This document shows, one piece after another, positions 41,320-50,908 of a stretch of 64,000 nt of DNA; within the stretch, counting starts at the first letter, position 1; each line of letters opens with the position of its first letter. Under the pieces are notes generated by a model. That model was given only the letters and a program-made list of their open reading frames with translations. It was not told the origin of the DNA and made no database searches. Made by a program: the position numbers and the translations under genes. Source of the stretch: an uncultured Flavobacteriaceae bacterium (GTDB lineage: Bacteria; Bacteroidota; Bacteroidia; Flavobacteriales; Flavobacteriaceae); contig CANMSN010000001.1 in assembly GCA_947500585.1 (NCBI GenBank), forward strand, positions 558,001 to 622,000. The letters run 5' to 3'.

Positions 41320-42144
41320 TTAATCTTTTTCAATATCCATTGTTGCTGTAGCGTTTTGTAATTGTTGCTCCAATAAACTAGGTGAATTATTTCCAGAAAT
41401 ACTAATATATTCTTGGTTCAAATTATTATCGCTTACCATAAGTGTATTTAACTTTGTAAGGCTCATGAACTCCATTGGTAAATCTCCAGTAAACTGATTT
41501 GTTGACAATAACAATTCTTCTAAGTTTGTTAATTGTGCAATTTCAACAGGTATTTCTCCATCCATTTTATTATCCATAAAACTTAGCTTCTGTAAATTTG
41601 ACAAAGCATATATCTGTCTTGGGATATTTCCTGTTAAGTAATTACTTCCTAGTAAAAGTTCTTTTAAATTTGTTAAGCCCATTAACGACTCTGGTAAACT
41701 ACCAGTAAATTTATTACTATATAACTTTAAAGATTCTAACTTTTTTAAAGTTCCTAACTCAGATGGAATATTTCCTTCAAAAGCATTCATAAATAATTCT
41801 AGAGTAATTAAATTCTTTAAATTACCTATGGATGATGGAAGCTTACCGGTTAATTTATTAAAGCCAAAATTAATTTTTCTTAAGTGAGATAAATTACCTA
41901 TTTCTTCTGGTAACTCACCTTGTAGGTTGTTAAACTGCAAATTAATTTCTACAATTTTACTATCTTCTACTTCTATACCATACCAAGTATCTACTGAAGT
42001 TGTGATGTCCCACGTTGAATTCCATTCAGCACCATTGGTAGCTTTGTATAGTGCTATTAAAGCATTTTTTTCGTTTAATGAAACATTTCCAAAAGAGAAA
42101 AATGTTACAACTAAAAATACGATTGTTAAGTTTAAAGTCTTCAT
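41320..42144 (-). CDS. Leucine-rich-repeat exported protein
   Basis: 274 residues: a signal peptide, an N-terminal cap (ALIALYKATNGAEWNSTWD), then about seven plant-type leucine-rich repeats (GNLSHLRKINFGFNKLTGKL; LGTLKKLESLKLYSNKFTGS). The repeats follow the LxGxIP-like consensus found in bacterial and plant extracellular LRRs. There is no T9SS tail. It is probably a protein-binding surface or periplasmic scaffold; partner unknown. 42145-42316, upstream, shows nothing I can name. Confidence 0.85.
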   Translation of the reverse strand: MKTLNLTIVFLVVTFFSFGNVSLNEKNALIALYKATNGAEWNSTWDITTSVDTWYGIEVEDSKIVEINLQFNNLQGELPEEIGNLSHLRKINFGFNKLTGKLPSSIGNLKNLITLELFMNAFEGNIPSELGTLKKLESLKLYSNKFTGSLPESLMGLTNLKELLLGSNYLTGNIPRQIYALSNLQKLSFMDNKMDGEIPVEIAQLTNLEELLLSTNQFTGDLPMEFMSLTKLNTLMVSDNNLNQEYISISGNNSPSLLEQQLQNATATMDIEKD

Positions 42145-42316
42145 TTTGAATAAATTTGGGATTAATTCTTGTACGAATATAGACTACATGTAGACTAAAA
42201 ACCATTTTAATCGACAAAATACACTAAATTTTAACATTTAGTAATCGTCAAAAAACACTTACTCAGGCTATAAGTATTAGTTTATTTTAAAAAAAGCTAG
42301 TAAAAACGTGTGTTTA

Positions 42317-42496
42317 CTAAAAACCAACATTTAGTAACTCTCCACTTATTTGAAGTAATTGTAATTCTGCAAGTTTTGCCAGATACTTTGCTTGATTTCT
42401 ACTAAGTTCTGCATTGAGTAGATTAAGTTGAGCTTGCCTAAACTCTATGGAGTTAACTTGACCTAGTTTAAATTTTTCTTGTTTAAGGGCAGAACG
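42317..42496 (-). pseudogene. C-terminal remnant of a TolC-family outer-membrane efflux protein
   Basis: An open stretch after a TAA reads ALKQEKFKLGQVNSIEFRQA then QLNLLNAELSRNQAKYLAKL, ending ISGELLNV-GF and a stop. This is the last helical hairpin of the TolC fold (usually G.V....L..AQ..L..A). The first 350 or more residues of the gene are missing. It lies directly upstream of the ABC-F gene's stop end and is a dead fragment. Confidence 0.75.
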
Positions 42497-42513
42497 TTAA
42501 AGAAAACATAAAG

Positions 42514-44418
42514 TTAATAAGCTTCTATTTCAATCTGGAGATCTTCCCATTTTTGCATTAAAGCTTTTAAATCAGATTTCATTTTTTGGTAATTATCAAA
42601 AAAGTTAGGTTGGGCTGTTACTTCTTCATAATTAACTTCTAGCTCTAAATCAATCTTTTTAATCGCTTTTTCAAGTTGATTAATTTTAGATTCAACATTA
42701 CTCAACTTATTATTTAAAGATTTGATTTTTTTCTGATCCTCATAAGACTGCTGTTTTTTAACCTTTGGTGTTTCTTTAACAACCGTCCTTTTCTCTACTT
42801 CACGCAAACTTTCAACTTTACGTTGATCTAAATAATAATCAATGTCGCCTAAGTATTCTTTTATTTTATGATCTTTAAACTCATAAACTTTATTGGTTAA
42901 TCCTTGAAGGAAATCACGATCGTGCGATACCAATATCAAAGTACCTTCAAAACGATTTAAAGCCTCTTTCAATACATTTTTCGACTTTATATCTAAATGG
43001 TTTGTTGGCTCATCCATTATCAACACATTAAATGGCTGAAGCATTAATTTAGCTAATGCCAAACGGTTTCGTTCACCACCAGAAAGCACGCGCACATATT
43101 TATCAACCTCATCACCTCTAAAAAGAAATGATCCAAGAATATCTCTAACCTTACTTCTATTCGTTTCATTTGCTGCATCAATCATGGTATCTAAAACGGT
43201 TTTACTACCATCTAAATACTCTGCTTGATTTTGAGCAAAATAGCCTATTTGAACATTATGTCCGAGTTTTAAATCACCATCGTGCTTAATATCTCCAACA
43301 ATAATTTTAGCTAAAGTAGATTTACCTTGTCCGTTTTGTCCAACAAAAGCCGTTTTGCTATCTCGCTCTACTAATAAATCAATATTTTTTAAAACCTGAT
43401 TATCACCGTAGTTTTTAGATATTTTATTTGTTTCAACGACCACCTTCCCGGGTGTTATAGATACAGGAAAATTTAGCGTCATCACACTATTATCATCTTC
43501 ATCAACTTCAATTCTATCTATCTTATCCAATTTTTTAATAAGTGATTGTGCCATAGTAGCTTTTGAAGCTTTAGCACGAAACTTTTCAATTAACTTCTCA
43601 GTTTGCTCAATTTGTTTTTGTTGATTTTTTTGAGATGCTAATTGTTGTGTTCTTAATTCTTCACGAAGGACTAAATACTTTGTATACGGTTTTGGATAAT
43701 CGTATATTCTCCCAAGAGAGATTTCAATAGTTCTATTGGTTACATTATCTAAAAACATTTTATCGTGAGATACTATAACTACAGCTCCTGCATAATTTTT
43801 AAGAAAGCCTTCTAACCAAATAATAGATTCAATATCTAAGTGGTTTGTTGGCTCATCTAAAAGTAATATATCATTATTTTGAAGTAACAATTTCGCTAAC
43901 TCAATACGCATACGCCAACCACCAGAAAAAGTATCAGTAAGCTTATCAAAATCTTTACGCTGAAACCCTAAACCTTGTAGAATTTTTTCAGTATCCCCCT
44001 GATAATTATAGCCTCCTAGAATTTCATATTGGTGTTGTAGCTCATTAATATCAACCATAAGCTGATGGTATCCCTCACTTTCATAATCGGTACGTTCAGC
44101 CATTTGGGTATTTACCGATTCCATTTTAGCTTCTAGTTCCTTTATTTCTGTAAAAGCTTCATAAGCCTCTTCTAGGACTGTTCTTCCTAAAACGAAATCT
44201 ATATCTTGCTTTAAAAATCCAATTTTAAGATCTTTATCGGCAGTAATTTGACCAGTATCAGGTTCCATTTCTTTAGATAGAATTTTAAGCATGGTAGATT
44301 TACCTGCTCCATTTTTACCGATAAGACCAATTCTGTCTCCATTACCTAGTTTAAATGTAAGATCTTCAAACAGGTATTCACCTTGAAATGAAACCGATAA
44401 ATTATGAATGTTCATCAT
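42514..44418 (-). CDS. ABC-F family ATPase (Uup/YdiF-like)
   Basis: 634 residues with two ABC domains in one chain and no membrane segment. Walker A motifs: GKNGAGKST and GQNGQGKST. Signatures: FSGGWRMR and LSGGERNRL. Walker B segments (DILLLDEPTNHLD, NVLIMDEPTNHLD) are intact. A linker between the domains and a C-terminal coiled coil (KIKSLNNKLSNVESKINQLE) follow. ABC-F proteins act on ribosomes; the C-terminal coiled coil suggests the Uup/YdiF group. A role in antibiotic protection cannot be decided from sequence. Confidence 0.92.
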   Translation of the reverse strand: MMNIHNLSVSFQGEYLFEDLTFKLGNGDRIGLIGKNGAGKSTMLKILSKEMEPDTGQITADKDLKIGFLKQDIDFVLGRTVLEEAYEAFTEIKELEAKMESVNTQMAERTDYESEGYHQLMVDINELQHQYEILGGYNYQGDTEKILQGLGFQRKDFDKLTDTFSGGWRMRIELAKLLLQNNDILLLDEPTNHLDIESIIWLEGFLKNYAGAVVIVSHDKMFLDNVTNRTIEISLGRIYDYPKPYTKYLVLREELRTQQLASQKNQQKQIEQTEKLIEKFRAKASKATMAQSLIKKLDKIDRIEVDEDDNSVMTLNFPVSITPGKVVVETNKISKNYGDNQVLKNIDLLVERDSKTAFVGQNGQGKSTLAKIIVGDIKHDGDLKLGHNVQIGYFAQNQAEYLDGSKTVLDTMIDAANETNRSKVRDILGSFLFRGDEVDKYVRVLSGGERNRLALAKLMLQPFNVLIMDEPTNHLDIKSKNVLKEALNRFEGTLILVSHDRDFLQGLTNKVYEFKDHKIKEYLGDIDYYLDQRKVESLREVEKRTVVKETPKVKKQQSYEDQKKIKSLNNKLSNVESKINQLEKAIKKIDLELEVNYEEVTAQPNFFDNYQKMKSDLKALMQKWEDLQIEIEAY

Positions 44419-44569
44419 AGAAATGTAACTTTTATTACTAAAGCTTTTATATTAAAAACGTATTTTTGCATAGACTCTTGCTTTCGCGAGAAAGACAATT
44501 CCAATAGAAATCTCGATTCATAACTGAGAAATGTTTTTTCTATTAAGATTGCAAAAATACACAAATATT

Positions 44570-44953
44570 ATGTTTAAAAAAGGAACAAAATTATATAGTA
44601 TTTTAACTGGATCTTGCCCGAAATGTCATGAAGAATCTATGTTTAAAAACAGAAACCCTTATATACTTTCTGAAGCTTTAAGCATGAATGAAATCTGTAG
44701 CAATTGTGATACAAAATATAAAATAGAACCTTCTTTTTTTTATGGAGCTATGTATGTAAGTTATGCGGTTGGTATTGCTTTTGCAGTCGCTGCTTTTGTT
44801 ATTTCTTATTTTGTTTTTAAAGCTAATATTAACATCATCTTTATATCAATTATTGCTACTTTAATAGTATTTATGCCTATTATATTGCGTCTTTCAAGAA
44901 CTATTTGGATTAACTTTTTTATGCATTACGATAAGTCTTTGGCTAAGAAATAA
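44570..44953 (+). CDS. DUF983 membrane protein with CxxC pairs
   Basis: 127 residues from the ATG at 44570 (MFKKGTKLYSILTGSCPKC); an upstream start at 44531 is less likely. Two CxxC pairs (CPKC, CSNC) suggest a bound zinc. Two membrane helices follow (YAVGIAFAVAAFVISYFVF; FISIIATLIVFMPIIL). DUF983 is widespread in Bacteroidota and Alphaproteobacteria; its function is unknown. It ends one base before the convergent oxidoreductase gene. Confidence 0.85.
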   Translation: MFKKGTKLYSILTGSCPKCHEESMFKNRNPYILSEALSMNEICSNCDTKYKIEPSFFYGAMYVSYAVGIAFAVAAFVISYFVFKANINIIFISIIATLIVFMPIILRLSRTIWINFFMHYDKSLAKK

Positions 44954-45994
44954 TTATTCAAAACGTAAAATATCTATTTCTTTTTCTAAAGGGATTCTAT
45001 GTTCTATAAAATTATAGAGTTGTTTTGCCACATAAGGCCCAATCATAACTCCACGTGTTCCTAATCCATTTAATACATAGATGTTTTCATTATTAATATG
45101 TTTCCCAACTAATGGGCGTCTATCTTTAACAGTAGGTCGTATTCCAGCTACTTGATTTACAACTTCGTACTCGCAATTAATAAGCTTATCTAGCTTGCTT
45201 AAAAGGGTTTCTTTAGCTTTTTTTGTAATAGCGTGTGTTTTGTCTTCCCATTCATAAGTTGCTCCAACACTATAAATATCATCGCCCAACGGAATTAAAA
45301 AAACACCAGCTTTTAATACATAATCAATTTTTAAATTGGGCGCTTTAATGGTTAATAATTCTCCTTTTGTTGGAACTAATGGTAAATGTTTAAAAAATGG
45401 GTTTTTAACAACTCCAAAACCTTCTGCAAATACAATGTTTTTAGCGATTATATTTTTATAATGAATTGAGGGCTTATCATTTTTTAAATCATCATAATGA
45501 AACGCATCTTCAATAAGCAAACTATCTTTTAGTAATTGAGCTTTATACTTTTCAATCAAAGTTTTTACATCTACTCTACCTGTTTGTAAAACTTCTCCAA
45601 ACCCTAAAGGCGCATCAATATATTCGTTGCTATTTTTAATAATATCTGTTGAAAGATATTCAGAAAGCTTTGGCTTATCAGAAGCTGTAAACCAATCGTT
45701 TTGTTCTTCTAATGAAGCAAATTTTCTGTAAACAGGAATTTTATAATCTAATTTTACGCCAAGTGTTTTCTCCAATTGTTCATACATTGGTAATGCAATA
45801 CTTAATTGCTCTTTACTTTTCCAAACCGAAGTGAAACGTTTTAAAACGACAGGATTATATAGGCCTCCTGCAACCGTAGAAGATTGTTGTGATTTATTAT
45901 CAAAAACTATAAAAGTTTTATTGTGTGCTTTTAATTGCTCGCAAAAACTTATGCCCGCTAAACCAATACCTACAATAATATAATCTACTTTCAT
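44954..45994 (-). CDS. FAD-dependent amino-acid oxidase-like oxidoreductase
   Basis: 346 residues: the N-terminal FAD-binding Rossmann motif YIIVGIGLAGISFCEQL, then AGGLYNPVV, and a C-terminal NGLGTRGVMIGPYVA flavin loop. This is the DAO/glycine-oxidase fold. The substrate is unknown. It is convergent with the DUF983 gene and downstream of the gld operon, but separated from it by a terminator. Confidence 0.85.
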   Translation of the reverse strand: MKVDYIIVGIGLAGISFCEQLKAHNKTFIVFDNKSQQSSTVAGGLYNPVVLKRFTSVWKSKEQLSIALPMYEQLEKTLGVKLDYKIPVYRKFASLEEQNDWFTASDKPKLSEYLSTDIIKNSNEYIDAPLGFGEVLQTGRVDVKTLIEKYKAQLLKDSLLIEDAFHYDDLKNDKPSIHYKNIIAKNIVFAEGFGVVKNPFFKHLPLVPTKGELLTIKAPNLKIDYVLKAGVFLIPLGDDIYSVGATYEWEDKTHAITKKAKETLLSKLDKLINCEYEVVNQVAGIRPTVKDRRPLVGKHINNENIYVLNGLGTRGVMIGPYVAKQLYNFIEHRIPLEKEIDILRFE

Positions 45995-46044
45995 GGTTTT
46001 ACGAAGATATATAGAAAATAGATTTTTAACATCTCAGTAATAAC

Positions 46045-46077
46045 AAAAAAAAGACCACCTTTTCAGATGGTCTTTTT
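46045..46077 (-). terminator. Terminator of the gldKLMN operon
   Basis: AAAGACCATCTG and the pairing AGGTGGTCTTT form a stem ending in a T-run, about 23 bases after the gldN stop codon. Confidence 0.85.
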
Positions 46078-46099
46078 AGTATTTTTAGATTTAAGATAA

Positions 46100-46990
46100 T
46101 TAGTATGTCCACATATCTAATTCGAAATCTCTAATCTTATCTTTAATTCTTTCAGATTCTAACAATTGCATTAATGCATTTTCTGATACATATTCTGAAA
46201 TAGATCTATCGCCTTGTACATTTTCTTCTTTAAAAATATACCCTTGAAAACGTCTAGCGTTTAAAAGATGATCGAAAGAAATTGGCATCGAACTATTTTC
46301 GTTATTAAAAGCTTTGTATTGATGCAATACAGGTCTAGCATCTGGGAAGAATACCCAAAACAAAGGTACTAAATCTGGCTCAGCATCATCAATGAAGTTA
46401 ACATCTGGAGCTACTGGAGCAATTCCTAATAGTCTATATTTCATCTCTGATTGACGCTTGTCAAAATACCAAAGCCCTTTTACATGATACTCAGTAATAT
46501 CAGCAGAAGTTATATCTCTTCTGTTAATATACTCAGCAGATAATTCTTCACCAGCATTTAATTGCTCAATACCTAACTCAGTAGTGTCAATTTTAACTAA
46601 TGCCGATTCAATATCTTTTAAAGTTCGCTTTGTAGTAAAATAAGAATCATCATAAATGTTTTCTATTTTACCATCTTTAATACTCTTCATAAGCACATCA
46701 TACAATGAACGTCTATCTTTACCAATATTATTAGTATCAATTGGATAATACATTGGAAAATTTGCACGTTCGTCAAGAACTACTTTTTCCCATACCATTT
46801 TTGAGAAAAGGATGTCTCTATCATCAACATAACCATAATCTAATGGTTTATCGTTATCTAGCGCCCTTTGCTCATCTGTTCTTACTCCAATTTCTTGTGG
46901 ACTTTTAGCATTTAATATATTTGCTTGAGCAAATACACCAGACACTGTAAAAATAGCTGTAACGGTTAATAAAAAACTTTTTAATTTCAT
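46100..46990 (-). CDS. gldN: Gliding motility / T9SS protein GldN
   Basis: 296 residues from the ATG at 46990 (MKLKSFLLTVTAIFTVSGVF, a signal peptide). Typical GldN segments are visible: DDRDILFSKMVWEKVVLDER, YFTTKRTLKD and YHVKGLWYFDKRQSEMKYRL. GldN forms a periplasmic ring complex with the lipoprotein GldK, associated with the outer membrane, and is needed for type IX secretion and gliding. It is last of gldK-L-M-N and about 58 bp behind gldM. Confidence 0.96.
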   Translation of the reverse strand: MKLKSFLLTVTAIFTVSGVFAQANILNAKSPQEIGVRTDEQRALDNDKPLDYGYVDDRDILFSKMVWEKVVLDERANFPMYYPIDTNNIGKDRRSLYDVLMKSIKDGKIENIYDDSYFTTKRTLKDIESALVKIDTTELGIEQLNAGEELSAEYINRRDITSADITEYHVKGLWYFDKRQSEMKYRLLGIAPVAPDVNFIDDAEPDLVPLFWVFFPDARPVLHQYKAFNNENSSMPISFDHLLNARRFQGYIFKEENVQGDRSISEYVSENALMQLLESERIKDKIRDFELDMWTY

Positions 46991-47047
46991 CTTAATATAC
47001 ATTTTAATTACTAGGGGAATATATGTAAATAATAATCCTCCTATTTT

Positions 47048-48610
47048 TTAATTTGTAAGCTCAACACTAATTGGTGATACTTTTTTAAGTATAACACTAA
47101 CACCGCTAGCTTTAGCCTCTATATCAAACACTTGAACAATGGAACCACGTTTCGCTTTAGTTAGTACTTGTTTCGCTCTACTATCTAACTTGTTTCCTCT
47201 TACATTTACTGTTGGCTGTCCAGGAACTTTAAATTTAAAGCCTGTAACTCGTAATGGTAATTCAAAATCAAAATCATCAAATTTAGCTCCAATTGTTGAA
47301 ATTCCAAATGCATTTTTTTGCATTTTAATCATGCCGTCCTCACCTCTTACAGTTCCTGTTGGTTTAGGTAAATCTTTAATTCTAAATTTAGCATTATCGC
47401 TTACTTTTTTACCATCTGGTAATGTACCCGTAACGTTAATAGTAACTTCTCTACCTTTAATTTTAGTAGCATCCATTACATAGCTGCTTCCAGAGCCTCT
47501 AGATAAACCTTGAGCACTTGCAGAAACTTTATTATCTGGAATACCAGCAAACGAAATAGTCATTGGGTTTTTAACACCTCTATAAACTACATTCATTTTG
47601 TCTGCAGAAATTGTTGCAGAGTTTGGTTTAGCTACGGTAGCAAATGACGATGCAACTGGTACTTCAACTTCCTCACCATCTTGAGCAAAAATTAATTTAC
47701 CTTCAATTTTATGTTCTCCAACACCACCAGTTCCAATTTTCAATTTTACTTTACCATCTTCAATAGCATATTGGTCTTTAGTTAGTGGTCTACCATCTAA
47801 AGTTAATTCAACTCTACTTGGTTTAGTAGATGCATCTTTACGACCTAATACAATTTGTCCATCAAATTGCTCGTTATTAAAGTAAGCAGACTTAGATGTT
47901 TCCATTAAAGTTGTATAGTTTGTCATTGATACCTCACTAGAAAGTGTTCCTTGTAACATGTTAGCTAACACCTGAGATTCAGTTGTTTTAATATCAGATT
48001 GCAATTGTGTCATTTTAGTTAAAGACGCCACTAAAGGAAAACCTTTGTAGTGGTAATCTAACCAATCTTGTTTAACACCATCTCTGTTTTTAACTTCATC
48101 TGTACTAAACTTTTCGTTAACTTCTTTAATTACAGATTCCATACCTTTTTCGCCAGCTAAAACATTAGCTACACCTTCTCTAAAGGTTTTCATTTGATTT
48201 AAAAATTCCTGACCATCTTCTTTGATTTTATCACCTTTGAAGAAGTGCTCATCAAGATAATCGCCTTTATCCATGATCTCATAATCTGTAGGATCATCAA
48301 TTTTAGCGGTCATTTTGCTTTTTAAATCTGTTAAATAAGTGTCAAAATCATGAGCTAACTTATCAATTTGATCAGCTTTTGCTTTTAAAGGCTCATATTT
48401 TTCTGGTTGATCTGCAGCTTTCACATCTAAACTTGCAACAAAACTAGCGTTTCTAGATTCTGTAGCTTCGTTAGATTCTACTAACTTTTCGTTCATTAAT
48501 CCGAAGGCTGAAAGCACTTCTTTAGACATATTTAAAGCTAGCATTGCTATAAATATTAAATACATCAGATTAATCATTTTCTGTCTTGGGGTTTCTTTTC
48601 CTCCTGCCAT
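47048..48610 (-). CDS. gldM: Gliding motility / T9SS motor protein GldM
   Basis: 520 residues. The N-terminal segment MINLMYLIFIAMLALNMSKE is the single membrane helix that inserts into the GldL motor. The long periplasmic part starts helical and continues as beta domains (ELTLDGRPLTKDQYAIEDG; PVASSFATVAKPNSATIS). GldM transmits proton-driven motion from GldL to the GldKN ring. Length and start match the family. Confidence 0.97.
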   Translation of the reverse strand: MAGGKETPRQKMINLMYLIFIAMLALNMSKEVLSAFGLMNEKLVESNEATESRNASFVASLDVKAADQPEKYEPLKAKADQIDKLAHDFDTYLTDLKSKMTAKIDDPTDYEIMDKGDYLDEHFFKGDKIKEDGQEFLNQMKTFREGVANVLAGEKGMESVIKEVNEKFSTDEVKNRDGVKQDWLDYHYKGFPLVASLTKMTQLQSDIKTTESQVLANMLQGTLSSEVSMTNYTTLMETSKSAYFNNEQFDGQIVLGRKDASTKPSRVELTLDGRPLTKDQYAIEDGKVKLKIGTGGVGEHKIEGKLIFAQDGEEVEVPVASSFATVAKPNSATISADKMNVVYRGVKNPMTISFAGIPDNKVSASAQGLSRGSGSSYVMDATKIKGREVTINVTGTLPDGKKVSDNAKFRIKDLPKPTGTVRGEDGMIKMQKNAFGISTIGAKFDDFDFELPLRVTGFKFKVPGQPTVNVRGNKLDSRAKQVLTKAKRGSIVQVFDIEAKASGVSVILKKVSPISVELTN

Positions 48611-48660
48611 GTGTAATTAGGTTTTTTTTGGTTAATATTAAATTTGGGATTAACTCCTAA

Positions 48661-49299
48661 TTATTTACTCATTGCAGATAACATACCGCCATAAACACCA
48701 TTTAATGATGATAAGTTAGATGCTAAAGATTGCATTTGTTCTTTTAATTTAGCTGCATTTTCTACAGACTCTTCATTAATAGTAGCTTGTTTATTTGCAT
48801 TATCTAACTGTACTTTATATAAGCTATTTAATGATTCCATTTGAGCAGCAGCTAAAGATAGCTCTTCACCATATTTCTTACTAGCCTCAATTGAATCTAC
48901 AGTAGATCCCATGTTTTTAGCAGCACCTTCGAAGTTTCGAATACTGTCACCTAAACTTGAGATTAATTCGCCATCAATTTTAGCTTCTTTTAATAAGTTA
49001 TCTAATTTTTTAGATAAAAGACCTTGAGCGTCTTCTTTAGCTTCTTTTTTAGCTGATGCTTGTCCTCCTGCTAATTCAGGATATACTAGCGACCAATCAA
49101 CTTCTTCATCAATAGGTTCAAACGCAGATAATGCAAATATAATTGCTTCAGTTACAAGGCCAATAGTTAACATAACATTACCAGTTAAAGGTCCTATTTC
49201 GAAGTGAATAATTTTGAATAGTGCTCCAACGATTACAATTGCTGCTCCAAGCCCGTAAGCCATACCCATGAATTTCTTTTTTGCTCTTGAATTTGCCAT
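48661..49299 (-). CDS. gldL: Gliding motility / T9SS motor protein GldL
   Basis: 212 residues. Two membrane helices near the N-terminus (GMAYGLGAAIVIVGALFKII; GNVMLTIGLVTEAIIFALSA) carry the conserved Glu that carries protons in the motor. A cytoplasmic tail follows, with coiled-coil segments (SKKYGEELSLAAAQMESLN). Together with GldM it powers the T9SS. Confidence 0.97.
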   Translation of the reverse strand: MANSRAKKKFMGMAYGLGAAIVIVGALFKIIHFEIGPLTGNVMLTIGLVTEAIIFALSAFEPIDEEVDWSLVYPELAGGQASAKKEAKEDAQGLLSKKLDNLLKEAKIDGELISSLGDSIRNFEGAAKNMGSTVDSIEASKKYGEELSLAAAQMESLNSLYKVQLDNANKQATINEESVENAAKLKEQMQSLASNLSSLNGVYGGMLSAMSK

Positions 49300-49377
49300 A
49301 ATTTTTGATTTTTAATTTAAGTAAGATACTTAAGTAGGTTAATTAATAGTATTTATTGTTATTGATTTGATTAAAAT

Positions 49378-50751
49378 TTATTTTCCTCCGTTTTTATTCG
49401 CAGTTACTTGTGTCCCCATGTAATCTTGAACGGTTCTAAAACCTATAAAACTTCTTGCTGAATCAGCATATTCGTAATCTCTAGAACTCACTTGCAAGAA
49501 GTAAGCAACATCTTTCCAAGAACCTCCTCTTACAATTTTACGTTGGTTATTTACATCGTTAACACTTGGGTTAATTGTTGATGTGTATTCATAAGAGTTA
49601 GGATCGTAAGATGCATTTACCCATTCTGAAACATTACCAGCCATGTTATACAAATTAAAATCATTAGGCTCGTAAGACTTAGCTTCTACAGTATATAATG
49701 CTTGATCTGCTGCATAATCACCTCTTACAGGTTTAAAGTTTGCCATAAAGCAACCTCTATCACTTTTTGTATAAGGACCTCCCCAAGGATAAGTTGCAGC
49801 TTGTAAACCACCTCTAGCGGCATACTCCCACTCTGCTTCAGATGGTAATCTGAATGTATTTACCATTTGAGCTCCTTTAGATTTTTGGTGTGAATTTTTG
49901 TTTATAGTTCTCCACTCACAAAACGCTTTTGCTTGTTTCCAAGTTACTCCTACTACAGGATATTCGCTGTAAGCATCATGCCAAAAATAATCGTTATGCA
50001 TAGGCTCGTTATAAGAATATGCGAAATCTCTAATCCATACTGTTGTATCAGGGTAGACTTCTACTTCTTCTTTCTTTACAACATCTTTACGGCTTATACC
50101 TCTATTTTTTGCTGCTTCTTGTATATCCATATAGCTATACTGAAACTTAAACTTTTTAACGTCCCATGTTCTTTGCCCATTGTAAGATTCTTCAATAGGT
50201 AAGTACATAGTATCCATAACTTCTGTATAGTACTCATCAGGATAATCTGAAGTATCAAATACTAAATCAACATCTTTATTGATTTTTCTACCTTCATAAC
50301 CTGTAGGCCCTAATCCAGTATAGTTTTCGAACATATACTTTTCGTAAACAGACATATTAGCTGTATCTGCATCCTTAAATGCATACTCACCAATACCGCC
50401 ATCATCTGGCACTTTACCTACCTCATCAGCTAATATTGCTAATTTCATTCTAACTATAGAATCTCTTACCCAATGTACAAATTGACGATACTCGCTATTT
50501 GTAATTTCGGTAGCATCCATATAAAAGGCTCTAACTGTTGCTGTTTTTGCTGGAGCATCGTTAACACCAGCTAAATCATCATCGGCTTTACCCATAATAA
50601 ATGCACCCCCAGGAATAAGTTCCATACCATATGGCTTTTCTGGATGCCATTTCTTTCCTTGAACACCAACTAATTCGCCCTTATCTTTAGAGCCACAACT
50701 TGTTAGTATTGCTAATACTGCGGTTAATAATATAAATTTCTTAATATCCAT
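49378..50751 (-). CDS. gldK: Gliding motility / T9SS lipoprotein GldK
   Basis: 457 residues from the ATG at 50751 (MDIKKFILLTAVLAILTSCG, lipobox LTSC); an upstream in-frame start at 50817 would bury this signal. The body is a formylglycine-generating-enzyme/sulfatase-modifying fold (PGGAFIMGKADDD; RLPSEAEWEYAARGG; GNVSEWVNASYDP; VRGGSWKD). GldK anchors the GldKN ring to the outer membrane. It is first gene of gldKLMN, and no promoter motif is obvious. Confidence 0.97.
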   Translation of the reverse strand: MDIKKFILLTAVLAILTSCGSKDKGELVGVQGKKWHPEKPYGMELIPGGAFIMGKADDDLAGVNDAPAKTATVRAFYMDATEITNSEYRQFVHWVRDSIVRMKLAILADEVGKVPDDGGIGEYAFKDADTANMSVYEKYMFENYTGLGPTGYEGRKINKDVDLVFDTSDYPDEYYTEVMDTMYLPIEESYNGQRTWDVKKFKFQYSYMDIQEAAKNRGISRKDVVKKEEVEVYPDTTVWIRDFAYSYNEPMHNDYFWHDAYSEYPVVGVTWKQAKAFCEWRTINKNSHQKSKGAQMVNTFRLPSEAEWEYAARGGLQAATYPWGGPYTKSDRGCFMANFKPVRGDYAADQALYTVEAKSYEPNDFNLYNMAGNVSEWVNASYDPNSYEYTSTINPSVNDVNNQRKIVRGGSWKDVAYFLQVSSRDYEYADSARSFIGFRTVQDYMGTQVTANKNGGK

Positions 50752-50908
50752 AGAAAACTCGAGGTTAATTAATTTAAGCTTTATTTTGAGAGCGTAAACA
50801 TATTTATATATTTTCAATTAAACAACTTTTTATCTAAAAAAAATACATTTCATCGTAAAAAAATAGCATTTCGACGATGAAATTGGTTTTTAGACCATGC
50901 TTTGTCTA

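Noticed and set aside
42514-44418. Antibiotic-resistance gene
   Set aside because: ABC-F proteins of the Uup/YdiF group are housekeeping ribosome factors; nothing in the sequence or neighbours points to a resistance subtype.
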